Origin: Pseudomonadota bacterium
GTDB taxonomy: Bacteria > Desulfobacterota > Desulfobulbia > Desulfobulbales > Desulfocapsaceae
Reading direction: 5' to 3'
Assembly (NCBI GenBank): GCA_023412495.1
Contig: JAEYNP010000014.1
Location: 62,001 to 126,000 of the forward strand
DNA length: 64,000 nt
Both the position numbers and the translations under genes were made by a program. Shown piece by piece: positions 1-8,527 of this stretch (its first letter is position 1; each line of letters starts with the position of its first letter). The notes beneath the pieces were generated by a model that saw only the letters and a list, made by a program, of their open reading frames with translations, was not told where the DNA came from and did no database searches.

Positions 1-167
1 AATTGAGCCATCAACTCGGCGTGGCGTTCCTCACTGATGCCGCGTTCCCCGGCCATCAGCATGACCGGATCGCCGGGGAGCGTCCGGATGAAGACGAAGG
101 CGACCAGGGTGACGCCGAAGAAGGTCGGCAGGACGACGAGCAGTTTTTTGAAGAAATAGACAAACAT
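1..167 (-). CDS. dppB: Peptide ABC transporter permease DppB, N-terminal fragment
   Basis: The first 55 codons of an inner-membrane permease run off the left edge. The protein begins MFVYFFKKLLVVLPTFFGVT and continues with the first transmembrane helix and the LPGDP motif, both typical of DppB/OppB permeases, which form the channel of dipeptide/oligopeptide ABC importers. It lies 74 nt downstream of dppA on the same strand, as in dpp operons, with an intrinsic terminator between them, so it is probably expressed at a lower level than the binding protein. The rest of the permease and the other subunits lie outside the window. Confidence 0.85.
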   Translation of the reverse strand, partial: MFVYFFKKLLVVLPTFFGVTLVAFVFIRTLPGDPVMLMAGERGISEERHAELMAQ

Positions 168-196
168 GGGTAAATCTCGGGGAGTGGGTCGGGATG

Positions 197-227
197 CAAA
201 AAAGGCCGGGCAGATTCTGCCCGGCCT
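197..227 (-). terminator. Intrinsic terminator between dppA and dppB
   Basis: A perfect 11-bp inverted repeat (203-213 with 217-227, 3-nt loop) is followed on the minus strand by a run of six T (198-203). It sits just after the dppA stop and before dppB. Partial termination here would give the usual excess of binding protein over permease. Confidence 0.8.
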
Positions 228-241
228 CTGAAGTCTGACGT

Positions 242-1843
242 TTACTTCAGGTCAACACCGTAGAAGATGTTGCCTCCGAAGGGGTCGATCCGCCAGTCGA
301 ATACTTCCTTGCGCACCGGCTGGAAGACGACGGAGTTGGCGATCGTCGCCCAAGGGGCCTGATCCTTGAAGATCACCTGGGCTTCTTTGTAGAGTTTGGT
401 CCGTTCGGCCGGATCGGAGACGACCTTAGCCTTCTTCACCAGCTCGTCGAAAGGCTGATAGCACCACTGGGCCCGATTGGCGTTGCCCACCGCATCGCAG
501 CTCAGCAGCACGTTGAGGAAGTTATCGGGATCTGGAATGTCGGCGGTCCAGCCGAGGAGCACCGCACCGTCCCGGTTCACTTCCTTGGAGCGTTTCAGGT
601 ATTCGGCCCACTCGAAGGAGACGATCTCCACGGAAACACCGACCTGAGCGAAGTCGGCCTGGATCATTTCGGCCATGCGTCTGGCGTTCGGGTTGTAGGG
701 GCGCTGCACGGGCATCGCCCAGACCTTCATCTGCAGATCCTTGACGCCGGCTTCATCCAGCATCTTCTTGGCGGCGGCGGGATCGTACGGGTCGTCGACG
801 ATGTCGTCGTTATAGGACCAGATAGTCGGAGGGAAGGGGTTTTTGGCGACGGTGCCGGCGCCTTGGTAGACCGCCTCGATGATGGCCTTCTTGTTGATCG
901 CCATGTTCAGGGCCTTGCGGACCTTGGGATTGTCGAACGGGGCCTGCTGAGTGTTATAGGCAAAATAACCGACGTTCAAACCTTCGCGCTTCATGAGATG
1001 GATGGCCGGATCCTTGGACATGGCGTCGAGGTCGGCGGGATTCGGGTTGAAGGTCACATGGCACTCGCCGGCCTTCAGCTTCTGATAGCGTACGGAGGCG
1101 TCGGGGGTGATGGCGAAGACCAGGTTGTCGATCGGGGCCTTGCCGCGCCAGTAGTTGGGGTTGGCCTGATAGCGGATGACCGCGTCCTTCTGGTAGGCGA
1201 TGAACTGGAAGGGGCCGGTGCCGACCGGTTCCATGTCGACTTTGTCGGGGGTACCCGCCTTCATCATCTTATCGGCATATTCGGCGGAGTGGATGGAGGC
1301 GAAATCCATGGCCAGGTGGGCGATCATCGGCGCCTCGGGACGGCTGAGGAGGAACTTGACGGTATAGTCGTCCACCTTGACGATATCCTTGATGAGTTCC
1401 GGCATCGAATTGCTCTCGAAGTATTCATACTTCGCGCCGCCGATTTTGTGATACGGATGCTCCTTGTCCAGCTGGCGCTTGAAGGTGAAGACGATGTCGT
1501 CGGCGTTGAAATCGCGGGTCGGGGTGAAATTGGGGGTGGTATGGAATTTTACGCCCTTACGAAGATGGAAGGTGTACTCTGTGCCGTCGGCGGAGATGTC
1601 CCATTTCTCGGCAAGACCCGGTTCGATCTCGGTGGATCCTCTCTTGAAAGCCGAGAGTTTGTCGAATATCTGCCTGGATGAGGCGTCAAAGGTCGTTCCG
1701 GCGGTATAGAAGGCGGGGTTGAAACCCTCGGGGCTCCCTTCCGAGCAGAACACCAGTGTCTTTGAGGCGGCACCGGCATTCACCGAAGCCATCAGCAGGG
1801 TGGCTCCACAGAATGCGGCAATCAGATTCTTCGTTTTTCTCAT
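242..1843 (-). CDS. dppA: Dipeptide ABC transporter periplasmic substrate-binding protein DppA
   Basis: A 533-aa family-5 solute-binding protein (SBP_bac_5). It has a Sec signal peptide of about 26 residues ending in NAGAA. The mature protein starts with KTLVFCSEGSPEGFNP, almost the start of mature E. coli DppA. The family signature around GTGPF and the later AMPVQRPYNPNA and PDPDNFL segments are present. It binds di- or oligopeptides in the periplasm and delivers them to the permease encoded downstream. The ATG at 1841-1843 is preceded by AGGAGA at good spacing. The family assignment is secure; strict dipeptide rather than haem or oligopeptide specificity is inferred. Confidence 0.93.
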   Translation of the reverse strand: MRKTKNLIAAFCGATLLMASVNAGAASKTLVFCSEGSPEGFNPAFYTAGTTFDASSRQIFDKLSAFKRGSTEIEPGLAEKWDISADGTEYTFHLRKGVKFHTTPNFTPTRDFNADDIVFTFKRQLDKEHPYHKIGGAKYEYFESNSMPELIKDIVKVDDYTVKFLLSRPEAPMIAHLAMDFASIHSAEYADKMMKAGTPDKVDMEPVGTGPFQFIAYQKDAVIRYQANPNYWRGKAPIDNLVFAITPDASVRYQKLKAGECHVTFNPNPADLDAMSKDPAIHLMKREGLNVGYFAYNTQQAPFDNPKVRKALNMAINKKAIIEAVYQGAGTVAKNPFPPTIWSYNDDIVDDPYDPAAAKKMLDEAGVKDLQMKVWAMPVQRPYNPNARRMAEMIQADFAQVGVSVEIVSFEWAEYLKRSKEVNRDGAVLLGWTADIPDPDNFLNVLLSCDAVGNANRAQWCYQPFDELVKKAKVVSDPAERTKLYKEAQVIFKDQAPWATIANSVVFQPVRKEVFDWRIDPFGGNIFYGVDLK

Positions 1844-2031
1844 CGTGTCGGTCTCCTGTTATTTTCATAATTGCAGGTTTTTGTGGACCTGCGCCTACAT
1901 AGCTCAGTTAACGTAAGGGTAAAGAACAATCCGCGCCAGAAAGCCGCCTGCGGACGACCAGCACATACTAGAACGTTGCGGCAAATTAGTAAAACAGAAT
2001 TAACAAATTTTGCTCTGAATTAACTTTTTCT

Positions 2032-2508
2032 TTATGGCTTGTCACGCCAGAGGGAATAGGGTGAGTGGACCAGGCTGGCATTGTAATAGCGGGGATCGCC
2101 GGTGACTTCCCGACCGATCCAGGGAGGTTTGACGAATTCCTGGCCGAGGAAGTCCAGTTCGATCTCAGCCAGCAGGAGGCCGGCATTTTCACCTGAGAAT
2201 TCATCCACTTCCCAGGTGAAACCGGCATAGGGGATACGGTAGCGGACCTTCTCGATCAAGGGGCCGCGGCATAGCCGGCCGAGCATCTCCAGGGCGTCTT
2301 TGAAGGGGATCTCGTACTCGTACTCAAGCTTGACGCCGCCTTCATCGGGGCCTTTGACGGTGAGAATCCCCTTGTTCTCGATGGTCCTGACCCGTACCGT
2401 CGCGCCGTTGCCCGATGCGAGGTAGCCCTGGCGATAGGGGGTGCCTTCCGCCAGGCCGCGCCAGCTGTCGTCTGCAATCAGGAATTTCTTTTCGATTTCT
2501 CTGCCCAT
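2032..2508 (-). CDS. CYTH domain protein (triphosphatase-like)
   Basis: A 158-aa single-domain CYTH protein. The diagnostic ExExK motif is at E4, E6 and K8 (GREIEKKF), followed by alternating charged beta strands (VRVRTIENKGILTVKGP, EYEYEIP, EKVRYRIP, WEVDEFSG, AEIELD) that build the tunnel fold. Characterised relatives hydrolyse inorganic triphosphate or, less often, make cAMP (class IV cyclases); the short stand-alone form most resembles triphosphatases. It is 6 nt downstream of the EI24 gene on the same strand, so the two are probably co-transcribed. The substrate cannot be decided from sequence alone. Confidence 0.88.
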   Translation of the reverse strand: MGREIEKKFLIADDSWRGLAEGTPYRQGYLASGNGATVRVRTIENKGILTVKGPDEGGVKLEYEYEIPFKDALEMLGRLCRGPLIEKVRYRIPYAGFTWEVDEFSGENAGLLLAEIELDFLGQEFVKPPWIGREVTGDPRYYNASLVHSPYSLWRDKP

Positions 2509-2514
2509 GGCATC

Positions 2515-3312
2515 CTATGCGGCTGGTCTTGCCGCTAATTTTCGACCGACTTCAATTGAGGAGAAGTTGAGGGTGGCGTGGACGGTAAGCACCGGAAAAA
2601 GCAGGGCGATGACGAAGATATTGAGCAGCGGGATCATGCTGAGCAATGCCGGCAGAATCCCGATCCGGAAGGTGGAGCCGCCATGAACCCGCATCCAGTC
2701 AATTTTCCTGCCGAGCGTCCAACGGCGCCTGGAGGCGGGGTAGTCGAGGAACATGAGGGCCGAATAATAGGTGTAGAGGAGGATCACGGCAAGCTGCCCC
2801 AGACCGGGGATGAAGTTGACCACCAGGGCGGCGACGGTCACGCCCAGGCCGAAGAGGGCGATCTTGATTCCTTCGAGAATATCCCGAACGATTCCGGCGA
2901 GGGTGAAGGCGGCGTCGGGATCGAACTCGTCGCCGGCATGAATCCGCTCGGCGGCGGCGCTCAGAAAGGCATAGCCGGGAGTGGTGACGGTATAGGCGAG
3001 GAGGAAGGCGAAATAAAAGGCGACGATCCGCGAGACCACCAGGAACAGCCAGCTGACGGCCACCCAGCTGGAATATTTGATCCAGCCCCAGACGGTCTCG
3101 GTTGCGGGTGGGCTGGCCATGAAGCCTACGGTCAGGCGGTCGACAAGGTCGACGGTAACCAGGTAGCCGATCCAGGTCAATCCGATGGTGGTCAGGATGA
3201 GCAGGAAACTCAGACCGAACAGACGTTTCCGGCTGAGCAGTAAAAAGAATGACCGGCTGATGGGTATCCATTCCGGACGTGGATTCGCTCTGATATTCGG
3301 TTGCTTTTGCAT
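2515..3312 (-). CDS. EI24/CysZ-like multi-pass membrane protein
   Basis: A 265-aa integral membrane protein with about six hydrophobic segments (near residues 32-58, 83-110, 150-180, 185-205 and 225-250). It carries the EI24 family hallmark NFIPGLGQLA, followed by YYSALMFLDYPASRRRW. CysZ of enterobacteria, in the same family, is a sulfate permease; many homologues in other bacteria have no assigned substrate. A sulfate-uptake role would be attractive in a sulfur-metabolising organism but is inference only. No clear Shine-Dalgarno precedes the ATG at 3310-3312. It shares a divergent intergenic region with radA. Confidence 0.82.
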   Translation of the reverse strand: MQKQPNIRANPRPEWIPISRSFFLLLSRKRLFGLSFLLILTTIGLTWIGYLVTVDLVDRLTVGFMASPPATETVWGWIKYSSWVAVSWLFLVVSRIVAFYFAFLLAYTVTTPGYAFLSAAAERIHAGDEFDPDAAFTLAGIVRDILEGIKIALFGLGVTVAALVVNFIPGLGQLAVILLYTYYSALMFLDYPASRRRWTLGRKIDWMRVHGGSTFRIGILPALLSMIPLLNIFVIALLFPVLTVHATLNFSSIEVGRKLAARPAA

Positions 3313-3476
3313 CGGATGAGTTGGTATAACGGGTTATTCCGAGACAGCGGAAATTATCCAGGCCAAAAAGATCTTTGGCTCATAGTGGGGCATGGCCGTG
3401 ACGACTCAACAGTATAGGGCGTTTTGCCGTACTGTAAAGGCTCCGGATGGTCTAGCATTGATCAAAACACGACAGG

Positions 3477-3619
3477 TGAGCCTCTTGCAAAATGGTCTTT
3501 TCGCCCAATCTCCGCGTTATGTTCAAAATTTTGTCCTCGGAATATTAACTATATGCCTGCGGCAAAATTTTTCGCATGCCTTGATCTTGAACGAAAATCC
3601 TCATTTTGCAAAAGGCTCA
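3477..3619. mobile_element. MITE-like imperfect palindrome upstream of radA
   Basis: The 312-bp gap between the EI24 start and the radA start contains a 143-bp element with terminal inverted repeats: 3477-3494 and 3602-3619 match at 17 of 18 positions as reverse complements. The interior arms remain weakly complementary, with A/T-rich stretches near 3523-3533 and 3562-3573, so the whole element could fold into one long hairpin. There is no ORF inside and no clear target-site duplication. Its right end stops 5 nt before the radA ATG, so the A/G-rich sequence serving as the radA ribosome-binding site lies inside the right terminal repeat. Confidence 0.6.
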
Positions 3620-3624
3620 GCTTT

Positions 3625-4998
3625 ATGAATATCCCGGCCAAGAAACAGCGCCGTGCGGTCTATATCTGCGGGCAGTGCGGCTACCAGAGCGGCAAATGGC
3701 TCGGCCGCTGCCTTGAGTGCGGGGCCTGGGAGAGCATGGTCGAGGAGATCATCGACACCCGGAAATCCGGGGGATCCCTACCGCCTTCCTCCCAGCCGCT
3801 GCCGCTGTACATGGCTCCGGACGGTGACGAGGAGCGGATGACCACGGGGATCGGAGAGCTGGACCGGGTCCTGGGCGGGGGAATTGTGCCGGGCTCGGTG
3901 GTGCTCATCGGCGGCGAGCCGGGGATCGGCAAATCGACCCTGCTCCTGCATCTCCTGGCGGCGATCGCGGAGGGCAATCGCAAGGTGCTCTACGTTTCAG
4001 GGGAGGAGTCGGCCCGGCAGATCAAGATGCGGGCGAGACGCCTTGGCGCCATCCATCCCGAGGAGTTCCTTGCCACCGAGAACGGGGTGGATAACATCAT
4101 CGCCATGGCCTGTAGCCTGCGGCCGAGCCTCTTGGCGGTGGATTCCATCCAGACGCTGACCTGCGACGAGATCGGCTCCTCGCCCGGCTCGGTCGCCCAG
4201 GTGCGGGAATCGGCATATCGCCTGCTCGGCATGGCCAAGAAGGAGAATATTCCTGTTATCCTGGTCGGTCACGTGACCAAGGACGGGGCCATTGCCGGAC
4301 CCAAGGTGCTGGAGCATATGGTGGACACCGTGCTCTATTTCGAGGGCGATCGTAGCCACGCCTTCCGAATCCTGCGCACGGTGAAGAACCGGTTCGGCTC
4401 GACCAACGAGATCGGGGTTTTCGAAATGAAGGAGGAGGGCCTGGTCCAGGTCAGCAACCCTTCCGAGATCTTTCTCGCCGAGCGGCCCCTGAACGAGCCG
4501 GGGTCGGTGGTCCTGCCGAGCGTCGAGGGAACCCGGCCGATCCTCGTCGAGGTCCAGGCCCTGGTCAGCCCGACCAATCTCGGCACGGCCCGGCGGACGG
4601 CCATCGGCGCCGATCCGCAGCGATTGTCGCTGCTCTGCGCGGTGCTCGAGAAAAAGGGTGGTCTCGACCTGTACGGTCATGATATCTTCCTGAACATCGC
4701 CGGCGGGATGCGCATCGACGAACCGGCCCTCGACCTCGGGGTGGTTTGCGCCCTGGCTTCGAGCCTCAGGGAAAAGCCCATCCCCTCAACCACCGTGGTC
4801 TGCGGAGAGCTGGGCCTTGCCGGAGAGGTTCGGGCCATCGGCCAGGTTGATGTCCGGATCCGGGAGGCACAGCGCCTGGGTTTTTCCCGGTTCATCCTGC
4901 CCGCGGGCAACAAGGAGCGGGTTACCTGGTCGCCGGAGATCGAACTGGTCGGAGTGGCCAGCCTGCAGGAGCTGCTCGAGGTAGTCATAGCCCCTTGA
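3625..4998 (+). CDS. radA: DNA repair protein RadA
   Basis: A 457-aa RadA/Sms, the branch-migration ATPase that processes recombination intermediates. It has an N-terminal C4 zinc finger (C15, C18, C29, C32), a RecA-like ATPase with Walker A GGEPGIGKST, the RadA-specific KNRFGSTNE motif, and a Lon-protease-like C-terminal domain (IAGGMRIDEPALDLGV). The frame is open upstream to 3424, but those codons lie largely in the palindromic element and look nothing like RadA. The ATG at 3625 immediately before the zinc finger gives the usual family length. The ribosome-binding site is weak. Confidence 0.96.
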   Translation: MNIPAKKQRRAVYICGQCGYQSGKWLGRCLECGAWESMVEEIIDTRKSGGSLPPSSQPLPLYMAPDGDEERMTTGIGELDRVLGGGIVPGSVVLIGGEPGIGKSTLLLHLLAAIAEGNRKVLYVSGEESARQIKMRARRLGAIHPEEFLATENGVDNIIAMACSLRPSLLAVDSIQTLTCDEIGSSPGSVAQVRESAYRLLGMAKKENIPVILVGHVTKDGAIAGPKVLEHMVDTVLYFEGDRSHAFRILRTVKNRFGSTNEIGVFEMKEEGLVQVSNPSEIFLAERPLNEPGSVVLPSVEGTRPILVEVQALVSPTNLGTARRTAIGADPQRLSLLCAVLEKKGGLDLYGHDIFLNIAGGMRIDEPALDLGVVCALASSLREKPIPSTTVVCGELGLAGEVRAIGQVDVRIREAQRLGFSRFILPAGNKERVTWSPEIELVGVASLQELLEVVIAP

Positions 4999-5059
4999 AC
5001 TCATTTTTGCTTTTTCTGCCGCAATGTTGATAAAGACGTAAAAAGTGCGACCCGTGGAG

Positions 5060-5094
5060 ATGGACTCTGGAAAAAATTCGATATACGAGTCCAT
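5060..5094. other. Stem-loop in the radA to small-peptide interval
   Basis: Perfect 8-bp inverted repeat (5060-5067 with 5087-5094) with a 19-nt A/T-rich loop, lying between the radA stop and the small His-rich gene. No T tract follows it, so it is an operator or weak terminator candidate only. Confidence 0.3.
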
Positions 5095-5141
5095 TCAATG
5101 TTGAAGAGTCCCGAAAATTCCTGAAACAGGAGGACAAAAGA

Positions 5142-5264
5142 ATGTCTCACAGCCATGATGCCCACCACGATCACCATCACGAAGACCACAATGTCAATAT
5201 CAAGGTAGCTCTGTTTTTCCTGGCGGTTATCGCAGCCATCACCGTCATCGGCCTGATTAACTGA
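5142..5264 (+). CDS. Small histidine-rich single-pass membrane peptide (40 aa)
   Basis: A 40-codon ORF with an excellent ribosome-binding site (AGGAGG at 5128-5133, 8 nt before the ATG). The first 16 residues, starting MSHSHDAHHDHHHEDH, contain eight His plus four acidic residues. They are followed by NVNIK and one hydrophobic helix (VALFFLAVIAAITVIGLI). The design suggests a membrane-anchored cytoplasmic or periplasmic metal-binding tail, but no family is recognised. The next codons in the same frame, beyond the TGA, encode a second hydrophobic segment (see the next entry). It lies between radA and the cyclase-like gene, all on the plus strand. Confidence 0.65.
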   Translation: MSHSHDAHHDHHHEDHNVNIKVALFFLAVIAAITVIGLIN

Positions 5265-5378
5265 GCTCCAGAGCCTTCGAGGAAAGTTTTTGCAGGGTTT
5301 GCTCTGTGCGCCATTCTGTTGGTCACTGGGGGAAACTGGTATCACCTTGAAGCCAAGTTCGGGATGAAACCCTTGTAA
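5265..5378 (+). other. In-frame hydrophobic extension beyond the TGA of the His-rich peptide
   Basis: After the TGA at 5262-5264 the same frame stays open for 37 codons to TAA 5376-5378. It encodes a protein-like sequence with a second hydrophobic helix (VFAGFALCAILLVTGG) and a polar tail ending KFGMKPL. There is no ATG or GTG able to start it separately upstream of the helix, although GAGGAAAG at 5278-5285 resembles a Shine-Dalgarno. Possibilities are UGA read-through, a start at a rare codon, a recent nonsense mutation in a two-helix protein, or chance. Confidence 0.3.
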
Positions 5379-5385
5379 TGCGACG

Positions 5386-6693
5386 ATGAAGAGTCAAGAG
5401 CCGGAGCGGGAAGTGGTCATCCTGATGACCGACATGGTCCAATATTCCAGGCAGTCCCTGGGGATGGGGCCGGAGGAGATACGAGATTTTCTCATCGCCT
5501 ATCACGGCAGGATCAATGATCTTCTCGACCGGCAGGAGTTTTACCCGATCGAAATCGAACCCTCCGCCGGGGATGGCTGCATGGTGATTTTCGACAAACT
5601 CCCCGGCGAGGACAGGTCCGGGGCCTGTTCACGGTCCATCCATGCCGCTCTTCGGCTGGCCGAGGCCATAGCCGATGGTCTGCTGGCCCCCACCCGCATG
5701 GGGCTGTTGCTGGGCTCCATAACCGAGGCGAGACTCGGCAAGAGGATGGCCAAGTTCGGCTCAAGCTTTTCCGTGGCCAATCGCCTGGAGGAACTCTGCG
5801 GATACTTCGGCCTCAATCTGCTCATGGATCGGGAGGTTGCCAGGTTTCAGGAGGGTTTCGACCGCTACCTGGTCAACATCGCCAAGGTCAGCCTGACCAG
5901 CATCCAGCACCCGATGAATATCTTCACCCTCTACAAGCCCGGCATCCAGCATTGCCCGGAGGCTGTCGATGAAGAACGGCTCCGGCGATTCATCCGCATG
6001 AAAAACGAGGCGATGGAGTTTTTCTCCGGCAATCGGTTGCTGGGCCTCGAACCGGATTTCCCCCGGGTGCGCGAACAATTGCTCACTGCCCAGACATTTT
6101 TCCGGGATATTACCGGCCTTGATGATCCGGCCATCGACAGGATCCTCGAATATATTCGCGAGACCCCCTGTCCCTCGGAAGATTTCACCTGCTGCGGCAT
6201 GAAGCTGCTGGAGAAAAAGCGGGACACCCTCGGCGACCGGCTGTTCCACCTGTCCAAACAACTGCTGCGGGCGATGAACCAGGAATTTTATCACGCCCTG
6301 GTGGTCGACACCGATTGGGAGAGGTATTTCAAGCTGGAGTGGCGAAAGAAAGGCGAGACGATCATCGAGATCGACAGCCTGCCGGACGGAATCTATTATC
6401 TCGACAGCGGCACGGCGACCACCGTCAACATCAGGGGCGAGGTGCTTTCCACCATCGAGGCCGGCAGCGTCTTCGGAGAGATGGCCTATTTCGGCGACGA
6501 GAAGCGGCGCACCGCCACCGTACTGGCCACAACCGATGTCGTGCTGCGCAAGCTTGCCACCGAGGACTTCCACAAACTGCCTGTCATCATGAAAATCTTC
6601 GAACAGATCGCCATGGGCCGCCGGCGGGAGATCGTCAGCAGCCGCAACCGCCCCGAAGATGTGGCTGCAGCTCTGCCTTTCGCCTTCGATTGA
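5386..6693 (+). CDS. Class III nucleotidyl-cyclase-like domain fused to a cyclic-nucleotide-binding domain
   Basis: A 435-aa soluble protein. Residues 9-140 resemble a class III cyclase homology domain: the metal-binding Asp are at D16 (MTDMVQYS) and D63 (AGDGCMVIF), and the catalytic Arg at R133 (SVANRLEEL). Two canonical positions deviate: the substrate-base residue three before GDG is Pro, and the transition-state Asn is Ser129. Activity is therefore uncertain. A middle helical region contains a Cys cluster (C..FTCC). Residues about 320-425 form a cyclic-nucleotide-binding domain with the phosphate-binding cassette GEMAYFGDEKRRTATV. The architecture suggests a protein that makes or once made a cyclic nucleotide and senses it. 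It starts 7 nt after the preceding open frame. Confidence 0.8.
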   Translation: MKSQEPEREVVILMTDMVQYSRQSLGMGPEEIRDFLIAYHGRINDLLDRQEFYPIEIEPSAGDGCMVIFDKLPGEDRSGACSRSIHAALRLAEAIADGLLAPTRMGLLLGSITEARLGKRMAKFGSSFSVANRLEELCGYFGLNLLMDREVARFQEGFDRYLVNIAKVSLTSIQHPMNIFTLYKPGIQHCPEAVDEERLRRFIRMKNEAMEFFSGNRLLGLEPDFPRVREQLLTAQTFFRDITGLDDPAIDRILEYIRETPCPSEDFTCCGMKLLEKKRDTLGDRLFHLSKQLLRAMNQEFYHALVVDTDWERYFKLEWRKKGETIIEIDSLPDGIYYLDSGTATTVNIRGEVLSTIEAGSVFGEMAYFGDEKRRTATVLATTDVVLRKLATEDFHKLPVIMKIFEQIAMGRRREIVSSRNRPEDVAAALPFAFD

Positions 6694-6730
6694 AAAATCC
6701 GGCGGAGCGGATTCCTTACAAATGGCAGGG

Positions 6731-6772
6731 TGCACTTCGCGCACCGGGGAAACAGCCGGTGCACGGAGTGCA
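6731..6772. terminator. Stem-loop between convergent cyclase-like and htrA genes
   Basis: Arms 6731-6747 and 6756-6772 pair over 17 positions with one G-T wobble and one mismatch, around an 8-nt loop, in the 95-bp gap between two converging genes. It is likely a bidirectional terminator or transcript-stabilising hairpin. No strong T tract is visible. Confidence 0.5.
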
Positions 6773-6788
6773 TTGCTTGAGATAAGCC

Positions 6789-8252
<1,464 letters not shown>

Positions 8253-8313
8253 GGAATTCTCCTTGTTCGACGTGAGAGTTATGAGCAAGAACCACCGGTT
8301 GTTTTCCTCCGGC

Positions 8314-8345
8314 AACAATTACTTTTTTATACTGTAGGAACAGTA
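8314..8345 (-). promoter_or_regulatory. Candidate htrA control region: shared 17-mer plus 6-bp inverted repeat
   Basis: A 17-bp AT-rich sequence (8314-8330) is repeated exactly at 10724-10740. Overlapping its end is TACTGT (8330-8335) and ACAGTA (8340-8345), a perfect inverted repeat with a 4-bp spacer. On the minus strand the block includes TATAAA, a possible -10 element, about 75 nt before the htrA start. An operator or promoter role is inferred from position only. Confidence 0.35.
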
Positions 8346-8400
8346 AGCGGGAACGGTAAACCGTCAAGAAAGATTGCGGAAATGTAATCTTGGCAAAGGT

Positions 8401-8456
8401 GTCAGCTATCAGCGTTCAGCGTTCAGCTGCTCTGTGCTGAAAGCTGAACGCCGATA
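8401..8456. repeat. Heptad repeat tract with hairpin, htrA to aroG interval
   Basis: Imperfect 7-bp units (consensus GCGTTCA on one arm, AGCTGAA on the other) run through this tract. Positions 8407-8420 and 8443-8456 are inverted repeats with one mismatch in 14. It belongs to the same family of gene-boundary heptad tracts as those at 18567, 27791 and 45186. Confidence 0.6.
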
Positions 8457-8527
8457 AAGAAGCAGAGGGCGCGGATTTTGGCATCTCTGCTTGTGCGTCA
8501 GGAAGGCTCCGGAGGCTTGGGGGCGGC

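Noticed and set aside
863..1681. Plus-strand open frame of 272 codons opposite dppA
   Set aside because: dppA is clearly coding; the opposite frame has no start context or family resemblance.
3424..3624. In-frame 67-codon extension of radA
   Set aside because: It is mostly translation of the palindromic element, and the RadA zinc finger starts right after the ATG at 3625.
8330..8345. LexA-like box (CTGT..ACAG) upstream of htrA
   Set aside because: The spacer is 4 bp, not the 8 bp of the enterobacterial SOS box, so it is listed only as an inverted repeat.
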